DNA of 64,000 nt from positions 17,698,307 through 17,762,306 of the forward strand of contig NC_026661.2 of NCBI RefSeq assembly GCF_000004075.3. Direction: 5' to 3'. Numbering within the stretch: position 1 is the stretch's first letter; each line of letters opens with the position of its first letter. This document shows positions 57,671 to 64,000 of this stretch, in pieces. The notes under the pieces were generated by a model, which saw nothing but the letters and a program-made list of their open reading frames with translations, was not told the origin of the DNA and ran no database searches. This stretch comes from Cucumis sativus (Eukaryota; Streptophyta; Magnoliopsida; Cucurbitales; Cucurbitaceae). Made by a program: the position numbers and the translations under genes.

Positions 57671-60625
57671 ATGGCTGCCGACCAACTTCCTGTAGAAGAA
57701 GCAATGCCATGGCTTCCTTCTCAAGTTCTTGACGAAGCTTGCGATATCAAGGTTTCTCCTCTACTTCCACTTCTCTTTTTTTCTCCCCTTTTCTCTTTCT
57801 TTTCTCAATAAACCAAAATCTTCCAACAAAATTAGTTTTACATTCCTTGTTCCTTTTTCTCTTTTTGATTATTATTATCAATCAATCAGGTGTATAAGAG
57901 GCAACACCTCCACCACCACATTCATCAACCTTCATTCCTCCATCGCCAACGCCCTCACCATCGTCCTCCGTTATCGCCCTCCGATTTCGCTCTTTCGCTG
58001 GTACTGTATTGCTGCGGCATTTTGAGTTCTTTCGTTTTCTCAAGCCCTATATTTCTTTTTAATTACCTTACTGATTTTTTTCGTTTCGGTGAAATTGAAT
58101 TAGAATGAGAAATCGAAGTACAGTAATGATTGTTCTCGGCCGCACCAGAGGCAAAAACCAGCGGCTGCGGCGCCGAATTGGACGGCTGGAGGACATGGAA
58201 TGCAAGCGATTTTTCTCGATTCCGGCCGCCAATTAGGCGGTACCGGCGTTTTTCTTCCTCGAGGAACCGGCGGCTCCACTAATTACCAACCAAACCAAAA
58301 GCCAGGTACGACCCGATTCCGATTCCGATTCATTTTTTATAAATAATCAATAAAAATTTCCATTGAGAAATTAATTTTTTTTTTAAAAAAGGAAGAACTC
58401 TGTATTCGTGCGTACCTGTTTCTGCTTATTCAATTCATAGAACATGAAGAAGAAGAAGAAGAAGAAACAGCGACAGAAAATAATTCCCCTCTTGATTTAT
58501 AATTATTAATTTAATAAAAAAAACAAAAACATTATTCTCTCAAATTATATATATATAATTTAAAGTACTAACAGTATAATTATTCTCATATAATTGATGT
58601 TAAGGATTTAATATTTTCGTTCGTGGGTCCTAAACTCGAGAGTTCAATTTTAATTATGCATATGCTTAAAACTTAAAAATAGGTTTTGCAATTTATATAT
58701 TTAATTCCCTATTCTTCTGTTACTACATGATTAAGGAGAATATTGTCATACTATATATGTATATTTTAAAAGTAAAATAAATAGGAGTTGGGATTGACAA
58801 TAAATTACCATAAATATATATAAAATTGAATTTTGAATTAAATATATGTCAACTAACTCCTACCATATAAACTCGTATTATTTCTATATTTGATAGATTT
58901 AGGATATGTTTAGAAACGCCCATTTTATTTTGGTTGAGAGTGTGTACATATTTTATATTGACATTGATATTAGGCAATGGTTATCGGAAAAATGAAGAAT
59001 AATTCTATATTTAAGCAATTTTTCTTTGATTGGAATATATTACTTCATTCTAAATTTGTGTGAGTACACATTTTTTAAAATATATATATAAAAAAAACTA
59101 ACAATTTTTTTTTAAGTAATTGCAATAAAATGTTCAAATTATTGATCGCTTGGTAAAAAAATTGGAATTAATTGACTTAAGTTATGATATTTACACGACA
59201 TTAGTCAAATAAAACTTGAAGAACGATGTAAATTATGATGCACTTATAAAATTTTATTGTTTAAATTGCTACCATTATTAGTAAAAGTTTATGAATATTA
59301 AATATATTTACCTTCACGATAACAATCGAAAATTTTAAGACTGTGCAGAGGAATTGGATGATAAGATACCATTGCCTTTATTAAAAAAAAAATTGGTTTT
59401 CTTTTTTATTTTAGCTGTTGTGTGTAAAGGAAAAGAAAACATGAAAATTAGGTGCAACTAGAAGTGAGTACGATGGATCTAAAAATCAAGCCAACTGATC
59501 CAATTGAAGCTAGTCGGTTAAAAATGAGATGAATTAGTGGTTGATTTGGAACAATTGAAATAAAAGTTTTTCTTTAAAATATTTGAAAGATAGAGTTAAA
59601 TTGACCAACCAACTTTCAGTCTTTGACAGTCAAAGTCAATTTGAACATTTATTGAATCGATCATAAACTGTTGAGTAACGATTTAGTCGGAAAAACCGAC
59701 TTTAGTCGATAACTCTACACTTCTAGATGTGACATCTGTTAGTAATAAATAATTTTAAAGAACTTCATTGTTGGGATTCCTTTTTTAAGACTTAAAATAG
59801 TGAAATTACTTGCAGCTTGCTCCATGGTGCTCGTTCCTGCTCGAGTTGTCAAAGCTCTTAATCTTGATGTTCAAGCATTAGGATTGCAAATTTCTCCACG
59901 CAAAGGTATGGTAATATATATTTTCAAAAATTAATATAGAAGTTCAATAATTAAATTATCTCATCTCATAAATTCTATAAAAAGTAAATAAGAAAATTTT
60001 TTAAAAAAAAAGAAGAAGAAGAAGGAAAAAGTAGACAAGGGAGGAAAAAAATATGGATTTCTCTATCTTAATATCACATTTTAAACAATGTTTATTTAAT
60101 TTTAGTTGTTGTTTTAAAAACCCTCAATTTTAGTCTTTAATTTTTTTTTTTTATATTGGAATTGACTAAATAATAACAAAACAATACTTTTTAGGTAAAA
60201 AATTTAATATACAAATACATTTTCAAAATTTATAATGGATTTTTCTTTTAAAAGAATCCACATTAAACTGATATTGAAGTATAGCAACCAAAAAAAAAAT
60301 ATATATATTTTAGAGATTGATAAGGTTACAATTTTTTTATAAAAATAATTTATACATACAATGGAAAACATATAATATCTATATACATACATGCACTTGA
60401 TTTTCTTCCTCATAATAATGCAAAACATATTAGAAAAAAAAAAAAAATTAATTGTTATATAATGCAGAGGCAAAAAACAACCAAAAGGGTAGAGAATGCA
60501 ACAACTCAATAGTGAAAAACAAGAAGGCCAAAGATGTGACATCCACGCATTGCTCCTTCATGTCCCAAAATCAAACCAATTCATCCCAAGATATCATATT
60601 CCTTCCTAAAGAATGGACCTATTAA
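57671..60625 (+). CDS. Conserved plant protein of unknown function
   Basis: Five exons, 57671-57751, 57890-58000, 58104-58305, 59816-59905 and 60468-60625, join in frame to 213 residues with a stop at 60623. The protein starts MAADQLPVEEAMPWLPSQVL. A His/Pro/Arg-rich stretch follows (about 28-64), encoded by exon 2. The middle contains GHGMQAIFLDSGRQLGGTGV with FLPRGTGG after it. A hydrophobic block, CSMVLVPARVVKALNLDVQA, comes next, and the C-terminus is QDIIFLPKEWTY. These short blocks look conserved (I recall similar strings in other angiosperm proteins of unknown function). There is no catalytic motif, signal peptide or membrane segment. Intron 3 (58306-59815) is 1.5 kb, and contains a GAA-rich microsatellite near 58446-58467. 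Gene existence is well supported; function is unknown. Confidence 0.8.
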
Positions 60626-62128
60626 CTAGTTCTCCAAATTATTCATATTTTACAATGTATGAAAAAAAATCATAATTCAACCAAAGCTAGGGGCTAGCTA
60701 GCTCTTTCTATCACCTTTTATTATAATGTACATTTTAATAATACGTATCAAATTGTAACATTCGTCTTTACCATTAAATCAAATATCATTTCCATCCCGT
60801 CACCGCTAGAAATTTAATCATTACTTTAAAAGAAATAATTAATAAACCTCACTTGAAAAATGTTCAAATAAATATTGCCGTATAAACGAATCAAAGATTT
60901 TCTAGCCTTTAAAAATTATTTATCGAGAAAATTATTTTTATTCATAAGTTGTACGTGGTTGATAATTGTCCAATTATTATAAATTCCCTCATTTTTAGTA
61001 TTTACTAGAGGCTTGTTTGGAAAATAGGTTTAAGTTTGATAAAAAAAAAACAGATTTAATTATTAAGAACATAGTTGATCGAAACCTTTTTCTTTTTTTA
61101 GATTTTCTAATGTAATTCTTATTTTTAAAATTTTACATATACTTTTTAGGCTTTCAAATTGGCTTGGTAATTGAAAGAATTTGTAGAATGAAAAGATAAA
61201 ATTGTGTAACATTGTTTTTTTTGGTGGCTTTATTGATATTTTTGTTTTTGTGTACATATTTGAGATCTTTTTAAAAATATAAGAAACTGATAAAATGTTT
61301 AGGGAGTAATTTAAAAAACGGAAAAAAAATAATACGTCTGCAATAAAAAATATAAAAAAGTCTATTTATTTAGATTGAGCTATTATTTTCTTTATACAAA
61401 TATAAACTATAAATTTTTTTTTTCTATTTAGATTGTGCTATTCTTTTTTTAAACGATAAAAATCATTTATATAGGTTTATATTTGATAATTTAGTAAATA
61501 TAACCATTTTTAAAGATTCTTTGTACTATTTTGGTAGATTTGGCAATGATTTGTTTGAGAATCTTTTATATTTATAACAACTTTGCAAAAAAACAACTTT
61601 GCAAAAAAACAGATATTAAAAAAAAAAAAAAACACAAAGAAAAGAAAGGCCAAACTCAAATATTTAATTTTTTTTTGACTATTTTTCATTTTGTATTAGC
61701 ACTGTAAATATTTTGAATATCTTCGAAAAATAAAATAAATATTTTGTGATTTTTTTATTATATTTGAAAAAACATCTTAAGTTTAATATTTAAAATTTAA
61801 AATATTACAAAATTATTTTGATTTGATTTTTGTTTTAAACTCATCTCTACCATTAATATGTTATCTATTTAGTATTAGTTTAAATAACTGTAAAGTGAAA
61901 TTATAAATTAAAATTTATTTAGATTATTAATTAAGTTGGTTTTAGTCTAAATTAAAAGTAAGTAAGAAATACAATTTATTTCATTAATATTTCGATTAAT
62001 ATTGGACTAAATAGATAACATATTTTCTTTCACTAATGTTTAGTATCGATATTAAAGCATTGGATTTACGGATATATATAAACAAATATCAACACCGTGA
62101 CAATATTGTCCTTAATGCGCGTTCCCTC
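60626..62128. other. AT-rich intergenic region
   Basis: 3' UTR of the preceding gene, then spacer of very high A/T. CAACTTTGCAAAAAAA is duplicated at about 61579-61615. No supported gene. Confidence 0.6.
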
Positions 62129-62136
62129 TTCCCGCC
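62129..62136 (+). promoter_or_regulatory. E2F-like site upstream of the COMET-like gene
   Basis: TTCCCGCC, a match to plant E2F sites (TTTCCCGC/TTCCCGCC class), lies 66-73 bp before the start codon. It suggests S-phase or dividing-cell expression; this is inference. Confidence 0.45.
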
Positions 62137-62201
62137 TCTTTCTCATTTCAAATTAACAAACAAAACAAAACAAAACGCATACCTCTCTCTCTCTTTTCGG
62201 A

Positions 62202-64000
62202 ATGGAGGGAGAAGGTAGCTCAGAAATGGAGTACACGGAGATCGAATCCTCCACCGATTGCTTCGACAGTTCCATACTCTTTAATATCATCAACGATGTC
62301 TCCGCCTTCGTCTTGTACATGCATCAACAAGTCCCTTCGTAAGTTACTCTTTTCCATTTCCATCGTATTTTCCGTTTCTTAACTTACAAACATCCTTTCA
62401 TTTTTGATTCCTAATACAAAATGTATTTCTGATTGTGAAACAATCGAATTGTTTATGTTAAAATTCTTTCGATTGTGTTGGAGTTTCTGCCTGATATATG
62501 CACGTGGTTCGATTTGATTACCTCAATCACTCTGTTTTAAATTGTGGCCTGTAAATTTGAGGAAGGCAATTTGAGAATCGTATGAGTTGTGAGGTTTTTT
62601 TAGTTCTAAATTTATTGTGGCTTTCGATCTGTAAGGTTTGGTTGATTTAGATGATCATTTTTCGTGTAATGAATTTTTCTTGTTGTATCTGGTGTTAATG
62701 GAATTGAATGTAAAAGTACTTCAGCGATTTCTTTCTAGGATTTGGAAATTGCTATGATTGTGGTTTAAGGATGTGTTTAGGATGGAATCGTATGTAGACA
62801 AAGGCCAATATGTCGTTCGGGTCGAGATTTAAGTCTCCACGATTTCATCTGTTGTACTAAAGAAATGATAAAATTGTCGAAATGAATAACGTTGAGAGAC
62901 CGTTTATGTTTGCCTAATATTGCTTAATTCTTTCTTCATTTTATCCATTTTGATGTGTCTTCTATGATTTTAGCATCAAGATTGTTTGACATCACGTGTA
63001 ATGCACCATTAGTTTGATTGTTCGTTTCCTAGTATTACAAGAAGCCCTTGAATGCCTTTGTAAACGGTAGATATTGTGGAGAAAAGGGTCACCCATTAAA
63101 TAAACGAACATAGCTAGCTTACTAGCTTTTCTTAGTTTGAGGCTAAAACTCAGTATGCGAGAATACCTTTTTAGTCTTGAAATGAAATCCGTGTAATCTT
63201 CCGTTTAAGTATTCATGTTTGTAGAGCTAAAAATTTCTCTTTTCAATTTCAGTAGGCATTGATTGTCTAATTTAGTCTTCACCACTTATATCCAGGGAGC
63301 CCAAATATCGTAAATTTTATACAACCCCAATTCTGGGTCCCCTTTCATAATGCTATAAACTACAGAAATATATGATTAATTAAGATTTAACATTGTATGA
63401 GATATCTATTTGGTAATGGTATGTTTTCCATAAGTACTGATATTTGGTGCCTAATGTGCAGAACCCTACAAGATATGAGCATTGAATTTGACACTTTGCA
63501 TGAAGAATACAAAGAGCTGGTATGTTAAGAGCTGAGAATGAGTTGTTTACTTTACACTTTTTTGCTTCCATATGAGGATGATAAGAATGGTTAGTTTTAG
63601 GGAAGTGAACTGGAACAAAATGAACTAAAAGCATCGTCACGAAGAAAGCATACTGGCAGAATGAGGGAGGTCAGACAGGGAATTAAGAGAATGGAGAAGT
63701 TAATGAATTCAGTATCTGGTTTTCAAGTTGCCATCAAATCGTTGATTAGTGAGGCACCTAACATCGAAGAAGTCTTATTAATTCTTGGAGCAACCCCACT
63801 ACGACCTCAATATGTTTATGAGATGTGCTTTTCACATAAAAGATTTGCGCTGAGAGGTGCAGATAACTTCGCCAAACACAAAGCAGCAGAAGTTCTTTCA
63901 AGAAAGGTGGTTGTAAATTGTATTATCTTTCCTCAACGTTATCATTATTTGATACAAATTTCGTTGTTAACAACAGGCTATTCGAACATTGATCTCAAAG
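62202..64000 (+). CDS. COMET: p31comet/COMET-like MAD2L1-binding protein (5' part)
   Basis: Exons 62202-62338, 63462-63519, 63601-63906 and 63977-64000 join in frame and give the first 175 residues; the gene continues past the window. The start MEGEGSSEMEYTEIESS is preceded by a CT-rich leader. The segment LFNIINDVSAFVLYMHQQVP (about 26-45) and the later VLLILGATPLRPQYVYEM align by eye with MAD2L1BP (p31comet): its first helix with an RQQLP motif, and its VLILLGG...P..FYEL strand. A Lys/Arg-rich helix lies between, as in the family. p31comet binds the HORMA proteins MAD2 and, in plants, ASY1, and recruits the PCH2/TRIP13 ATPase that remodels them in the spindle checkpoint and meiosis (family knowledge). 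An alternative is an unnamed plant family; the C-terminal half needed to settle this is outside the window. Confidence 0.75.

Overview
The window is AT-rich nuclear DNA from a flowering plant. The evidence is GT-AG introns, genes interrupted by transposon relics, and plant-type families: a FANTASTIC FOUR protein, a P-type PPR protein, a plant MIRO GTPase, a plant GT47 glycosyltransferase and eS19 with its telo-box promoter. A eudicot, probably a cucurbit (Cucumis-like), is my inference from remembered similarity of proteins and repeats; it is not shown by the sequence alone.

Layout. 1-900: possible untranslated first exon of a minus-strand gene lying mostly before the window. 4298-8602 (-): unrecognised basic coiled-coil protein, 8 proposed exons, with a LINE relic and a 49-bp tandem repeat in its introns. 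10865-13307 (-): exostosin-family GT47 glycosyltransferase, 4 coding exons. 14.5-20.5 kb: gene-poor. 20753-21716 (+): FAF protein, 2 exons. 21.7-34.3 kb: long gene-poor stretch with MITE and LTR relics. 34391-44266 (-): mitochondrial Rho GTPase (MIRO), 13 exons, whose introns hold LINE fragments, two TRIM retrotransposons and a ~146-bp tandem array. 46274-48767 (+): mitochondrial-type PPR protein, 2 exons. 50799-52318 (+): ribosomal protein eS19, 4 exons. 57671-60625 (+): conserved plant protein of unknown function, 5 exons. 62202-64000 (+): 5' part of a p31comet/COMET-like (MAD2L1BP) gene, running off the right edge.

The genes are independent housekeeping or developmental loci with no operon-like logic. 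They cover Golgi glycan synthesis, meristem or signalling regulation, mitochondrial motility, organelle RNA processing, translation and HORMA-protein/spindle-checkpoint control. Reading frames were rebuilt by hand from splice sites. For MIRO, GT47, FAF, PPR, eS19 and the 57.7-kb gene, exon lengths sum to intact frames with family-consistent protein lengths. The most unusual features are the satellite-like array filling MIRO intron 1 and a nested transposon stack in MIRO intron 7. I saw no tRNA, rRNA, CRISPR or convincing miRNA gene.
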